NCBI GenBank assembly: GCA_029262175.1
Contig: JAJCZV010000072.1
Span: forward strand, 1-64,000
DNA: 64,000 nt
Direction of reading: 5' to 3'
Origin: Gemmatimonadota bacterium
GTDB lineage: Bacteria > Gemmatimonadota > Gemmatimonadetes > Palauibacterales > Palauibacteraceae
Numbering within the stretch: position 1 is the first letter of the stretch; the number at the start of each line of letters is the position of its first letter. Position numbers and translations under genes: made by a program. Of the stretch, positions 18,895-27,415 are shown piece by piece. The notes beneath the pieces are model-generated. The model was not told the origin of the DNA, did no database searches, and was given only the letters and a program-made list of their open reading frames with translations.

Positions 18895-20606
18895 AGGCGA
18901 GGGACATTCCCGTCGGAGTGGCCGCCGGATTGGTGAACGCCGTCCTACCGCTGGCTCGCACCTGGCGGTTCCGACATGTCGACGATCCAGCGACGCCGTG
19001 GCGGCCGACGCTCGGCTCCGAAGTCTACTACACCTGGCACGAGAACCTGCTGCCGCTGACGTGGTTGTTCGCCCATCAGGGCGTGGCCACCCTGGCGAGC
19101 CGGGATCGAGACGGCGAGATCATCACGCGAGTGCTGTCGGATCTCGGCTACGTGGTCGCCCGGGGCTCGAGTACCCGCGGTGGCGCCGCCGGCTTCAGAG
19201 AACTGCTGCGCGCCGCCCGGGCCGGCCGGGCCCTCATCCTCACCTCCGATGGTCCGCGTGGACCGCGACGGCGCGTGAAGGAGGGGACCCCAGCGCTGGC
19301 GGAACGCACGGGTCGCCGCGTGGTCGCCGTCGGTCTCGCTACGACGCAAGGCTGGCGACTGCGGACCTGGGACCGGTTCTCGATTCCAGCACCTGGGGCC
19401 ACGGTCTTCGTCTCCTGTGGTGAACCGATGCTCGCGCGGTCCGGCGACGGAGAAGCCCTCGAGCGCGAGCTCCAGATCCAAACGCGGCGCTGCGAGCAAG
19501 CCGCCGCCGAGGGTCGGTTCGGATTACCACCGGGGGTGCGCAGGCCTGGGGGGGCGGAACCGGAGGCCGGAGCCGCGACCGCCTCGGGCAGTGTCAGATC
19601 GGGTCTTGAACGGCGGCTCCGCGTGGCCTGGAAAAAGGACCCGCCGGCCCCGGTGCTGCGGGCGGCGGCAAGCCTCTATTCGATCGGTCAGCGCGCGCGC
19701 GCGGGCGCATACGATCGGGGTCTTCTCGCAGCACACGACGGGGGGTTGACCGTCGTGTCGGTCGGCGGCGTCACCGTGGGCGGAAGCGCCAAGACGCCGC
19801 TCGCGGGCGCGGTCGCCCGCTTCTATGCAGAGGCCGGTCAGAAGGTCGCGATCCTGACGCGTGGATATCCCGACGAGCTGGCGCTTCACAAGCGCTGGCT
19901 GCCGCAGGCGTTGGTGTGTGGTCACCCCGATCGCGTGCGGCTGGCGCGTCGTGCGGCGGCGGAAGGGGCGTCGATCGCCGTGCTCGACGACGGCTTCCAG
20001 CACCGCCGGCTGGGGCGCGACGTAGAGATCCTCGCGCTCGATCGCGATGCGCTGGCGCGGACGAACGCGCGACTCCTGCCTGCAGGACCGTTGAGAGAAG
20101 CGTGGCGTGGTGCGGCCGAACGCGCCGACCTCGTCGTGCTCACCGGCCGGGAATCGTGGTCGGAACCGGTCGCCGAATTCGACCGAGCCTTGCGATCCGA
20201 GATCGAGGCGAACGGCGACGCGGCTGTGGCGAGCCTCTCCATCGAGGCGGGCGAACCGGTGCCCATCAATGCCGCCGCCAAGGATTGGAGCGGCCCTCCG
20301 CATCCGAGACTTGCCTTGACCGGGATCATGAAGCCCAATCTCTTCTTCGCCTTGGCTCGGGCACGGTGTCCGTCCATCGAACGAGAAGTAGCGCTTCCGG
20401 ATCACGGATCGATCGGCATCTCTGACCGATCGAAGGTTCTTCGAGACGCGGACGAAGGCGGGGTGCTGGTGACGTACAAGGACCTTCCACGGATCGAGCC
20501 GATCATCGCGGCCTCGACGCCTCTTTGGGCCCTGCCGGAGCAGTTGGTGTGGCAAACCGGCGAGGGCGCGTTTTGGCGCCGTCTCTCCGAAGTTGTCGGT
20601 CTGTGA
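18891..20606 (+). CDS. lpxK: DUF374-type acyltransferase fused to tetraacyldisaccharide 4'-kinase LpxK
   Basis: 571 residues with two parts. Residues 1-210 are a DUF374/lysophospholipid-acyltransferase-like domain (TWHENLLPLTWLFAHQG near 48, ARGSSTRGGAAGFRELL near 90, LTSDGPRGPRRRVKEG near 117). After a Gly/Ala/Pro-rich linker (about 215-238), residues 240-571 are LpxK, with the P-loop VGGVTVGGSAKTP (291-303) and DDGFQHRRL. LpxK phosphorylates the 4' position of the lipid A disaccharide. DUF374 proteins resemble late lipid A acyltransferases, so the fusion may combine phosphorylation and acylation. rlmH overlaps as GTGA. Confidence 0.9.
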   Translation: MKARDIPVGVAAGLVNAVLPLARTWRFRHVDDPATPWRPTLGSEVYYTWHENLLPLTWLFAHQGVATLASRDRDGEIITRVLSDLGYVVARGSSTRGGAAGFRELLRAARAGRALILTSDGPRGPRRRVKEGTPALAERTGRRVVAVGLATTQGWRLRTWDRFSIPAPGATVFVSCGEPMLARSGDGEALERELQIQTRRCEQAAAEGRFGLPPGVRRPGGAEPEAGAATASGSVRSGLERRLRVAWKKDPPAPVLRAAASLYSIGQRARAGAYDRGLLAAHDGGLTVVSVGGVTVGGSAKTPLAGAVARFYAEAGQKVAILTRGYPDELALHKRWLPQALVCGHPDRVRLARRAAAEGASIAVLDDGFQHRRLGRDVEILALDRDALARTNARLLPAGPLREAWRGAAERADLVVLTGRESWSEPVAEFDRALRSEIEANGDAAVASLSIEAGEPVPINAAAKDWSGPPHPRLALTGIMKPNLFFALARARCPSIEREVALPDHGSIGISDRSKVLRDADEGGVLVTYKDLPRIEPIIAASTPLWALPEQLVWQTGEGAFWRRLSEVVGL

Positions 20607-21079
20607 CTCGGCTCGTCCTCCTATCGGTAGGCCGCATAAAGGGACGAGGCCTGAAGGAGGCGGTGGCCGACTACGAGGACCGGCTTCGACACTATGTTCG
20701 TTTCGAATCCATCGAAATCGACCCGGCCGGGCTGCCGGACGGTCGCGCAGCGGAAGCCCGAGACCAGGAAGCCGTACGTTTGGAGAAACAAATCCCATCG
20801 GATCTCGAAGTGATCGCCCTCAGTCGGGAAGGGAAGTCGTGGTCCACGAGACAACTGTCCGACTACCTCGGTGACCTGCTCGATTATGGACGTGCGGGAG
20901 CTGCTTTCGTCATCGGCGGCGCGCACGGACTGGGCGCGTCGATCCTCGATCGGGCCGCAAAGACCGTGAGGCTGTCGAGCATGACGCTACCGCATGAGAT
21001 GGCACGGCTCGTCCTCACGGAGCAGCTCTATCGAGCCGGTACGATCCTGCGCTCCGAACCGTACCACAAAGGCCCATGA
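20603..21079 (+). CDS. rlmH: 23S rRNA pseudouridine-1915 N3-methyltransferase RlmH
   Basis: 158 residues, GTG start overlapping lpxK. The SPOUT knot is seen in EVIALSREGKSWSTRQLSDYL, FVIGGAHGLG and RLSSMTLPHEMARLVLTEQLYRA, ending in the conserved basic YHKGP tail. RlmH methylates pseudouridine 1915 in helix 69 of 23S rRNA. It ends in ATGA with the next gene. Its place inside an envelope operon looks incidental. Confidence 0.94.
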   Translation: MTRLVLLSVGRIKGRGLKEAVADYEDRLRHYVRFESIEIDPAGLPDGRAAEARDQEAVRLEKQIPSDLEVIALSREGKSWSTRQLSDYLGDLLDYGRAGAAFVIGGAHGLGASILDRAAKTVRLSSMTLPHEMARLVLTEQLYRAGTILRSEPYHKGP

Positions 21080-21816
21080 GCGCTCCGGCAGAGTGGTTTC
21101 GCGATTGGTTCGGGGACGCGTACCTCGAGTTGTACCCTCACCGCGATGAAGAGGAAGCCGCGCAGGGCGTCGCTCTGTTCGTCGATCAGACAGGCCTCGC
21201 CCCCGGAAGCCGTCTCCTCGACTTGGCGTGTGGAGCCGGCCGACACCTGGAACGGCTCCGTGAGCGCGGTTTCGAGGCGACCGGTATCGATCTGTCCGCT
21301 ACGCTTCTTCGCGAAGCCACGGGCCGTCCCGATGTCCCCGGCGCCGTGGTGCGGGCCGACATGCGTCGTCTGCCGTTTGCCGACCAATCGTTCGAGGGGC
21401 TCGTCAATTTCTTCACCTCGTTCGGCTATTTCCTCACGCCGGAAGAAGACGCGCAAGTCCTGACCGAAGTGCGACGGGTCCTCCGACCTGGCGCACCCTT
21501 CTTGATGGACTACATGAACGCCCCGTGGGTCATCGATCGACTGGAGCCGGAGACCGTGGGAGAGATCAGCGGTCGATCCGTGCGACAAACCCGCTGGGTA
21601 GAGAACGATCAGGTGTTCAAACGGATCGAGATCGAACGCGATCAGGGTCGCCCACCCGAAGTGTTTCATGAGCGAGTGAGACTCTACGCGCCGGACGCCC
21701 TGGACGCGTTGTTGAGCCAGCGTGGGCTCGTGGCGGAGAAGCGCTTTGGCTCGTACTCGAAGGCCCCGTTCACTACAGACTCGCCGCGCCTCATCGTATT
21801 GGGGCGGGCCGAGTGA
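21076..21816 (+). CDS. Class I SAM-dependent methyltransferase, substrate unknown
   Basis: 246 residues. Motif I LLDLACGAGRHLERL (about residues 45-59), motif II GIDLSATLL and DMRRLPFADQSFEGLVNFFTSFGYF are typical of the Methyltransf_11/25 group. The C-terminal part is short and gives no substrate clue. Overlaps rlmH by ATGA and bshC by GTGA, so it is co-translated with both; a role in thiol or RNA metabolism would be a guess. Confidence 0.75.
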   Translation: MSAPAEWFRDWFGDAYLELYPHRDEEEAAQGVALFVDQTGLAPGSRLLDLACGAGRHLERLRERGFEATGIDLSATLLREATGRPDVPGAVVRADMRRLPFADQSFEGLVNFFTSFGYFLTPEEDAQVLTEVRRVLRPGAPFLMDYMNAPWVIDRLEPETVGEISGRSVRQTRWVENDQVFKRIEIERDQGRPPEVFHERVRLYAPDALDALLSQRGLVAEKRFGSYSKAPFTTDSPRLIVLGRAE

Positions 21817-23402
21817 GCTTCTTTGTTCGCCGATCGCTCGCCGGTCCAGAGACCTTGACTGGACATATTCTGGCCGGGGACCCTGAGGTGGGGCTTCCGG
21901 TCTTGCAGAACCGTCAGGAACGGGCGCGTCGCGATCCCGGTGGCGCTCGCCTTGGCGCCGATGCGTTCGGGACCTCTGGCGCTGAAGCGGGCGACAAGCT
22001 GGAGCGCGTATTGGGTGGCGAGGGCTACTTCGTCACCACGGGTCACCAACCGGTGCTCTTTTTGGGTCCACTGTATGTCCTGCACAAGGCCGTAACGGCG
22101 ATCGAACTCGCGGCGCACCTCGAAGCGCTCTGGGCCGTCCCGGTTCTACCGTTGTTTTGGGTCGCCTCCGATGATCATGACTGGCCGGAGGTCGGTTCGA
22201 CCCAGGTCCTGGACGCAGAGCACGAGTTGGTCACGCTGTCGGTCGACGCGCCGGCCGCATTCCAAAACCGATCGGTGGGCCCGAGCCCGGTCGGTCCGAA
22301 GGTCGAGGACCTGATCGAGCGAATCGCTGAACTCGTTGCTCCGTCACAGTTTAAGGGTTCGGTTATCGCCTCGATTCGAGACGCTTATCGTCCGGAGGCC
22401 ACGCTCGCGGGAGCCTTCGCCGAACTGCTGCGGTCCGTGTTGGGCGACCGAACCTACGTCTGGTTGGACTCGTCCAGCCCGACCGTTCGGACGGCGGCGA
22501 CCCCGTTTTATCAGCGGATGCTCGAGGACCCGAAGCCGATCTTGGCGGCTGAAGCGGCCGGGGCCGAGAGACTCGAGACCGCCGGGTTCGAGCCGCCGAT
22601 CGGGGCTCTAACGGACGCGCTGCCGCTGTTCGTGGACAGCGAGGCCGGTCGTGTACGCCTCTTCGTCGGCCCGGAGGGAGGTCGAGCCGGCCGCGATGGT
22701 GTCGTCGAGCCCCTGGAAACGTGGCGAGCCAGGCTGGAGAACCAACCGGAGCTGTTCTCCCCCAATGTCTCATCTCGCCCGGCACTGGAATCTTGGCTCC
22801 TGCCGGTGACCGCGACCGTGCTGGGGCCGGGGGAGATGGCGTATTGGAGCCAGCTCCCGCCGCTTTTCGAGGCCCTGGAGACGCCGTTCCCCTGGATCCA
22901 TCCCAGAGGGGCCTGGAGCATTGTCGAGCCAAACGTGCGCAGGCCGTTGGAGCGACTCGGGTTCGAGCTGGACGCCCTTTCGGACGGGGGAGAAGAGGCG
23001 ATAAACGCTCTGACGGCGGCTTCGCGTCCGGCGGAGGTCGACGAGCGACTCGCCGAGCTGAAGAGCGCGCTGGCGGAGCCGCTGGACGGCCTCGAGATGG
23101 CCGTAGATGAAGCGCTGCCGGGTCTGAGGGGGGCCGCGGGGAAGACGCGAAAGTACATGTTGAACGCGGTCCAGAAGTTCGAGCGCCAGGTGGATCGGCA
23201 AACCCGCAGCCGGCTCGATGTCGAGATCGGCCAGGTCCATCGATGTGCCGCCAACCTATTCCCGGGCCGAAAGCCCCAGGAGCGGGTATTGAATCCTATT
23301 CCTTTTCTCGCCCGGCACGGGTCGCGTCTCATCGATGAGTTGGCGGAGGAGACGGCCCGTTGGATCGCCGATTCGTTGGCGAGCCCCGGTGAGGGCGGGT
23401 AA
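21813..23402 (+). CDS. bshC: Bacillithiol biosynthesis cysteine-adding enzyme BshC
   Basis: 529 residues, GTG start overlapping the methyltransferase stop. Diagnostic BshC stretches are VTTGHQPVLFLGPLYVLHK, LPLFWVASDDHDWPEV and a coiled coil in the C-terminal half. It adds cysteine to GlcN-malate in the last step of bacillithiol synthesis, a glutathione substitute. BshA and BshB are not in this window. The gene is known from Bacillota, Deinococcota, Bacteroidota and related diderm lineages. Confidence 0.9.
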   Translation: MSFFVRRSLAGPETLTGHILAGDPEVGLPVLQNRQERARRDPGGARLGADAFGTSGAEAGDKLERVLGGEGYFVTTGHQPVLFLGPLYVLHKAVTAIELAAHLEALWAVPVLPLFWVASDDHDWPEVGSTQVLDAEHELVTLSVDAPAAFQNRSVGPSPVGPKVEDLIERIAELVAPSQFKGSVIASIRDAYRPEATLAGAFAELLRSVLGDRTYVWLDSSSPTVRTAATPFYQRMLEDPKPILAAEAAGAERLETAGFEPPIGALTDALPLFVDSEAGRVRLFVGPEGGRAGRDGVVEPLETWRARLENQPELFSPNVSSRPALESWLLPVTATVLGPGEMAYWSQLPPLFEALETPFPWIHPRGAWSIVEPNVRRPLERLGFELDALSDGGEEAINALTAASRPAEVDERLAELKSALAEPLDGLEMAVDEALPGLRGAAGKTRKYMLNAVQKFERQVDRQTRSRLDVEIGQVHRCAANLFPGRKPQERVLNPIPFLARHGSRLIDELAEETARWIADSLASPGEGG

Positions 23403-23438
23403 CTTCGTTGGTACCATGACTCGGGCCCCGACCTCGCG

Positions 23439-23738
23439 ATGACTATGGCGTTCGTACTGATTCTGGGGATGATCGTCCTCGTCCCAATCCTGGCCATCGT
23501 GATCGATTCGCCGCTCTCCGAAGCTTTGGCTCGGCGCATCGCGTCGAAGGATGACGGCCCGGGCTCGACCGCTCGCCTCGAGGCCCTTGAACAGGAGATG
23601 TCCTACCTGACCCAGACGGTCGAGAGTCTTCGCGAAGAGAGCACATTTCTCCGCGCGCTCGTCGAGGGTCCGGAACGCCGAGAACTCCCGGCGCCAACGT
23701 CAGAAGCATCCCCGGGCGGGGACGTAGAGGCTTCGTAA
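23439..23738 (+). CDS. Small membrane-anchored coiled-coil protein, unknown
   Basis: 99 residues. One N-terminal membrane helix (FVLILGMIVLVPILAIVIDSP) followed by a predicted coiled coil (RLEALEQEMSYLTQTVESLREESTFLRALVEG) and a polar tail. The layout resembles PspB-like or cell-division accessory proteins, but I see no diagnostic motif. It sits between bshC and murJ; AGAGG near its end would serve as ribosome binding site for the proposed CTG start of murJ. Confidence 0.65.
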   Translation: MTMAFVLILGMIVLVPILAIVIDSPLSEALARRIASKDDGPGSTARLEALEQEMSYLTQTVESLREESTFLRALVEGPERRELPAPTSEASPGGDVEAS

Positions 23739-23739
23739 C

Positions 23740-25320
23740 CTGACGACATCCCGTCCGGCCTCGGGTCGCTCGGCGGCGCTGGTCGGGGCGGGGATCCTCA
23801 CCAGCCGCGTCTCGGGATTCGTCCGAGACATGGTCATCGCCAACTTCTTTGGCATCGGCGTGGCGGTGGACGCCTACGTCCTGGCGCTGCGGATCCCGAA
23901 TTTCGTTCGCAATCTGGTCGGAGACGCGGCGCTGTCGGCGTCTTTCGTCCCGGTCTACTCCGCCTTGCTGGAGGAGGGCGACGGAGGCGAGGAGGCGAAC
24001 CGCCTCGCTCGGGGGATCCTCGGCCCCCTACTGGCCTTCGCCGGTCTACTGGCCGCGGCCGGCATCATGGCGGCGCCCGTGCTGATCAAGATCTTCGGCT
24101 CGAATTTCGACGCCACCGCCGCGGCGACGACGGTGCGGATGGTCCGCATCATCTTCCCGATGGCCGGCGTCATGATCGTCGCCGCTTGGTGTCTCGGGAT
24201 TCTTACGAGCCACCGCCGGTTCTATCTCCCGTTTGTCGCACCGGTCTTTTGGAATCTGGCCCAGATCGCAGGGCTCCTCATCGGCGCGCGGCTCGGCTGG
24301 GAGCCGCTCATCGTCGTCTTGGCCTGGTCAACGCTGATCGGGAGCATCGTCCAGGTCGCCATCCAGCTCCCGACGGTGCGCCGACTCGCCGGTTCGTTGA
24401 AGCCCGGCTGGGATCTGGCGAGTGCGTCGTCGAAGCGCGTGCTCAAGAACGCCGGCCCGGCTGCGATGGGGCAGGGCATCTTCCAGATCTCGAGTCTGAC
24501 GGACGCAGCACTGGCGGCACTTCTGGCCGAAGGAGCCCTGGCCGGCCTCTACTACGCACAGCGCTTGGCGCTTCTTCCGATCGCGCTGTTCGGGATTTCG
24601 GTGGCCTTCTCCTCACTCCCGGAGATGTCGCGCGAAGGCGCGATCTCTGCGCTTGGATCGCACGTCGCCAGCGGAGCCCGCCGGATCCTGTATTTCGTGA
24701 TTCCGTCGGCGATCCTGCTGGGCGTGTTTGGCGATCTGTTCGTCTCGGTCGTCTATCAGCGTGGGGCGTTCGGGCCCAACGACGTGACCGTGGTTCACTG
24801 GATCCTCGGGGCCTTCTCGATCGGGCTCGTCGCGCAAAGCCTCATCAAACTCTTCGCAGGCGCCTACCATTCGATCGGAGATACTCGGACCCCCGTTCGC
24901 TACGCGACGATCGCGGTCGTCGTCGGCATCGCGCTCGGTGCTGGCCTGATGTTCTGGCTGGACGGTCGAGGCGCGGGCCCGCGGGCGGTCGCCGGTCTCG
25001 TGCTCGGGGGAGGCGTCGGCGCGTGGTTGAACTTCGGCTTGTTGGCTCGCGGTCTTCGGGCCCAAGGTGTCGTCGGGTGGCTCGCCGGGATTCGGGTCGC
25101 GGCTGTGCGCTGTCTGCTCGGAGCCGTCGTGGCTGCAGCGGTGGCATGGCCGGTTCGACGGCTGGTCGAAGACGCCGTCTCGCCGAACTTGCTCGGGCGC
25201 GTTCTCGTGCTTTCGGCCGTTCTCGTCGTCGGCGGCGTTTCGTATCTCCTCATCGCGGGTGCGCCGGCGCTCCGCCGTACGACGACGGCCTCCGGGCCGA
25301 GCGCCGGGCCGCCCGCATGA
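23740..25320 (+). CDS. murJ: Lipid II flippase MurJ (MviN)
   Basis: 526 residues if started at CTG 23740; the first ATG (23830) would remove the conserved first helix region GRSAALVGAGILTSRVSGFVRDMVIANFFG, of which the part before M is essential to the family. No ATG, GTG or TTG occurs between the upstream in-frame TAG (23725) and 23830. AGAGG (23726-23730) lies nine bases before the CTG. The protein shows many membrane helices and the ALRIPNFVRNLVGDAALSASFVPVY loop of MOP-superfamily MurJ, which flips the peptidoglycan precursor. Overlaps uvrC as ATGA. Confidence 0.9.
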   Translation: MTTSRPASGRSAALVGAGILTSRVSGFVRDMVIANFFGIGVAVDAYVLALRIPNFVRNLVGDAALSASFVPVYSALLEEGDGGEEANRLARGILGPLLAFAGLLAAAGIMAAPVLIKIFGSNFDATAAATTVRMVRIIFPMAGVMIVAAWCLGILTSHRRFYLPFVAPVFWNLAQIAGLLIGARLGWEPLIVVLAWSTLIGSIVQVAIQLPTVRRLAGSLKPGWDLASASSKRVLKNAGPAAMGQGIFQISSLTDAALAALLAEGALAGLYYAQRLALLPIALFGISVAFSSLPEMSREGAISALGSHVASGARRILYFVIPSAILLGVFGDLFVSVVYQRGAFGPNDVTVVHWILGAFSIGLVAQSLIKLFAGAYHSIGDTRTPVRYATIAVVVGIALGAGLMFWLDGRGAGPRAVAGLVLGGGVGAWLNFGLLARGLRAQGVVGWLAGIRVAAVRCLLGAVVAAAVAWPVRRLVEDAVSPNLLGRVLVLSAVLVVGGVSYLLIAGAPALRRTTTASGPSAGPPA

Positions 25321-27188
25321 CCTCGCCAAACGATAGCCTGCTCGACGTCGTCCGGGCGCTCCCGCACCACGCCGGCGTGTACCTGTTCCGCGACGAAGAA
25401 GACGAAGTGCTCTACGTCGGAAAGGCGAACTCTCTGCGATCTCGCGTGGGGTCGTACTTCGGGGCGGAGGCGGGCAAGTCGCTCAAATTGATTCGCCTCC
25501 GGCGCGAGATTACGAGCGTCGAGACGTTCCCGGTTCAGTCCGAATCCGAAGCGCTCCTCCTCGAGTGGAACCTGATCAAGGAGTTTTCACCCCCGTTCAA
25601 TATCCAGCTCCGCGACGACAAGAGTTTTCCCTACATCAAGATCACCGTCGGGGAGCCATTCCCGCGTATTTTCGTGACGCGCCGACTCGATGAAGACGGC
25701 TCGCGATATCTCGGCCCGTTCACCGATGTCCGGGCGATGCGACGCGCGCTGCGGGCGATCAAACAGATGTACACGGTCCGTTCTTGTCACTACCAGATGC
25801 CCGACGAGATGCCGCCTCGCCCGTGTCTGGACTATCACATAGGGCGCTGCAAGGCTCCCTGCGCCGGGTTGCAGTCTCAGGAGGAGTATCGCGAGATGAT
25901 CGACGATATCCTCGAGATTCTGGGTGGTAGGACCGCGGGGGTCAGGCGCTCAGTGACGGCTCGAATGCGCGAGGCGGCTGACGAACTCGAGTACGAACGC
26001 GCCGCGGAAATGCGCGATGTGTTGCGAGGTTTGGACGCGCTCGAGAGTCGACAAGCCGCAGTCGATCCCCGTCAGGGTAGCCACGACGTCATCGGGTTTG
26101 CTCGGGAAGATGATCTGGTCTGCGGCATCGTCCTGCGCGTGCGCGAAGGCCGGTTGGTCGGTCGCCAGATCTATTACTTGGCCAACGCGGGCGAGGAAAG
26201 CGACGAGACCACGCTCGGCGCGCTGGTCAAAGGCTTTTACTTGCGACGCGATGACGATGTACCGCCCGAGCTTCTCGTCCCGACCGGGTTCGATGAACAG
26301 GATTTGGTCGAGGAGTATTTGGCGGGTCGGCGCGACGGACCGTTCAAGATTCGCATCCCGACCCGAGGACCCAAACTCGATTTGATTCGGGCCTCGAGCC
26401 GAAACGCCGCGCACGTGCTCGCTCAGGATCGTGTCGAGCGCGGCCCCGAACCTCTGGTCGTGCCCGGCGCCAGCGAGCGCGTACCTGCGGCCGCGATGCG
26501 TCTGGCCGAGATGTTGGGGCTCGCGACGCCGGTGCGCAGCGTCGTGTGTTTCGACGTTTCGACGCTGGCGGGAAGGGAGTCGGTCGGGAGCGCGGTTTGG
26601 CTTACCGACGGGAGCCCAAACAAAAACGAGTACCGAAAATTCCGGATCCGCGACTCCTCGGACGATCACCCCGACGACTACGCGATGATGCAAGAGATCG
26701 TATCGCGCTATTTCGATCGACGCGTTCGTGAAGACCGGCCGCTGCCGGATCTCGTGGCGGTCGACGGTGGAAAAGGACAGTTGTCGGCGGCGCGGCAAGC
26801 CATGGATGCCGCGGGCGTCTCCGACCTGCCGACGATCGCATTGGCCAAACGCGACGAGGAAGTGTTTCAACCGGGCGAGCGAGAACCTCTTCGACTTCCG
26901 CGGACCGACATCGGACTGCAGTTGCTGCAGCGTGCGCGAGATGAGGCGCACCGGTTCGCGCTCCAATACAACCGCACGCTCCGCCGGAGACGCACGCTTC
27001 GTTCGCGGCTCGGCGAGATTCCGGGCGTGGGCCCCACGCGCGAGCAGGAACTGCTAAAGCGTTTTGGCAGCTTGGAGATCATCCGCCGCGCGACCGCCGA
27101 ACAGCTCGCGCAGACCCCCGGCATCGGGCTGGCCACGGCCGGGGCCATTCTGGCGGCGCTGCGATCAGAACCGGCGGGGGAGCCCTGA
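25317..27188 (+). CDS. uvrC: Excinuclease ABC subunit C
   Basis: 623 residues. N-terminal GIY-YIG nuclease (GVYLFRDEEDEVLYVGKA, about residues 19-36), a cysteine cluster (SCHYQMPDEM, CLDYHIGRCKAPCAG), a UVR helix (DELEYERAAEMRDVLRGL), the RNase H-like endonuclease domain (LVAVDGGKGQL) and C-terminal helix-hairpin-helix motifs (IPGVGPTREQELLKRFGS). UvrC makes both incisions in nucleotide excision repair. ATG overlaps the murJ stop. Confidence 0.96.
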   Translation: MTSPNDSLLDVVRALPHHAGVYLFRDEEDEVLYVGKANSLRSRVGSYFGAEAGKSLKLIRLRREITSVETFPVQSESEALLLEWNLIKEFSPPFNIQLRDDKSFPYIKITVGEPFPRIFVTRRLDEDGSRYLGPFTDVRAMRRALRAIKQMYTVRSCHYQMPDEMPPRPCLDYHIGRCKAPCAGLQSQEEYREMIDDILEILGGRTAGVRRSVTARMREAADELEYERAAEMRDVLRGLDALESRQAAVDPRQGSHDVIGFAREDDLVCGIVLRVREGRLVGRQIYYLANAGEESDETTLGALVKGFYLRRDDDVPPELLVPTGFDEQDLVEEYLAGRRDGPFKIRIPTRGPKLDLIRASSRNAAHVLAQDRVERGPEPLVVPGASERVPAAAMRLAEMLGLATPVRSVVCFDVSTLAGRESVGSAVWLTDGSPNKNEYRKFRIRDSSDDHPDDYAMMQEIVSRYFDRRVREDRPLPDLVAVDGGKGQLSAARQAMDAAGVSDLPTIALAKRDEEVFQPGEREPLRLPRTDIGLQLLQRARDEAHRFALQYNRTLRRRRTLRSRLGEIPGVGPTREQELLKRFGSLEIIRRATAEQLAQTPGIGLATAGAILAALRSEPAGEP

Positions 27189-27415
27189 TCGGGGCCCGCC
27201 TTCCGTCGGGACTGTGCGCCATGTGTGTCCACGCGCGTCAGATCACGAACGACCGCGGGTCATCCTTTACCCTCTGTCGCTTGTCGAGCCGCGACCCGAG
27301 ATTCGCGCGGTACCCGAACCTGCCTGTCCGGCGCTGTCTCGGTTATCGGGCTGCAGAGCCGGGGGCGGACGACCGTCTCCCGGAAGACCAATCCTTCGAG
27401 CCCCGCGAGCCTGAC

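Noticed and set aside
24186..25316. Upstream extension of the uvrC frame inside murJ
   Set aside because: UvrC aligns from ATG 25317 and the upstream part reads as an Arg-rich out-of-frame translation of murJ.
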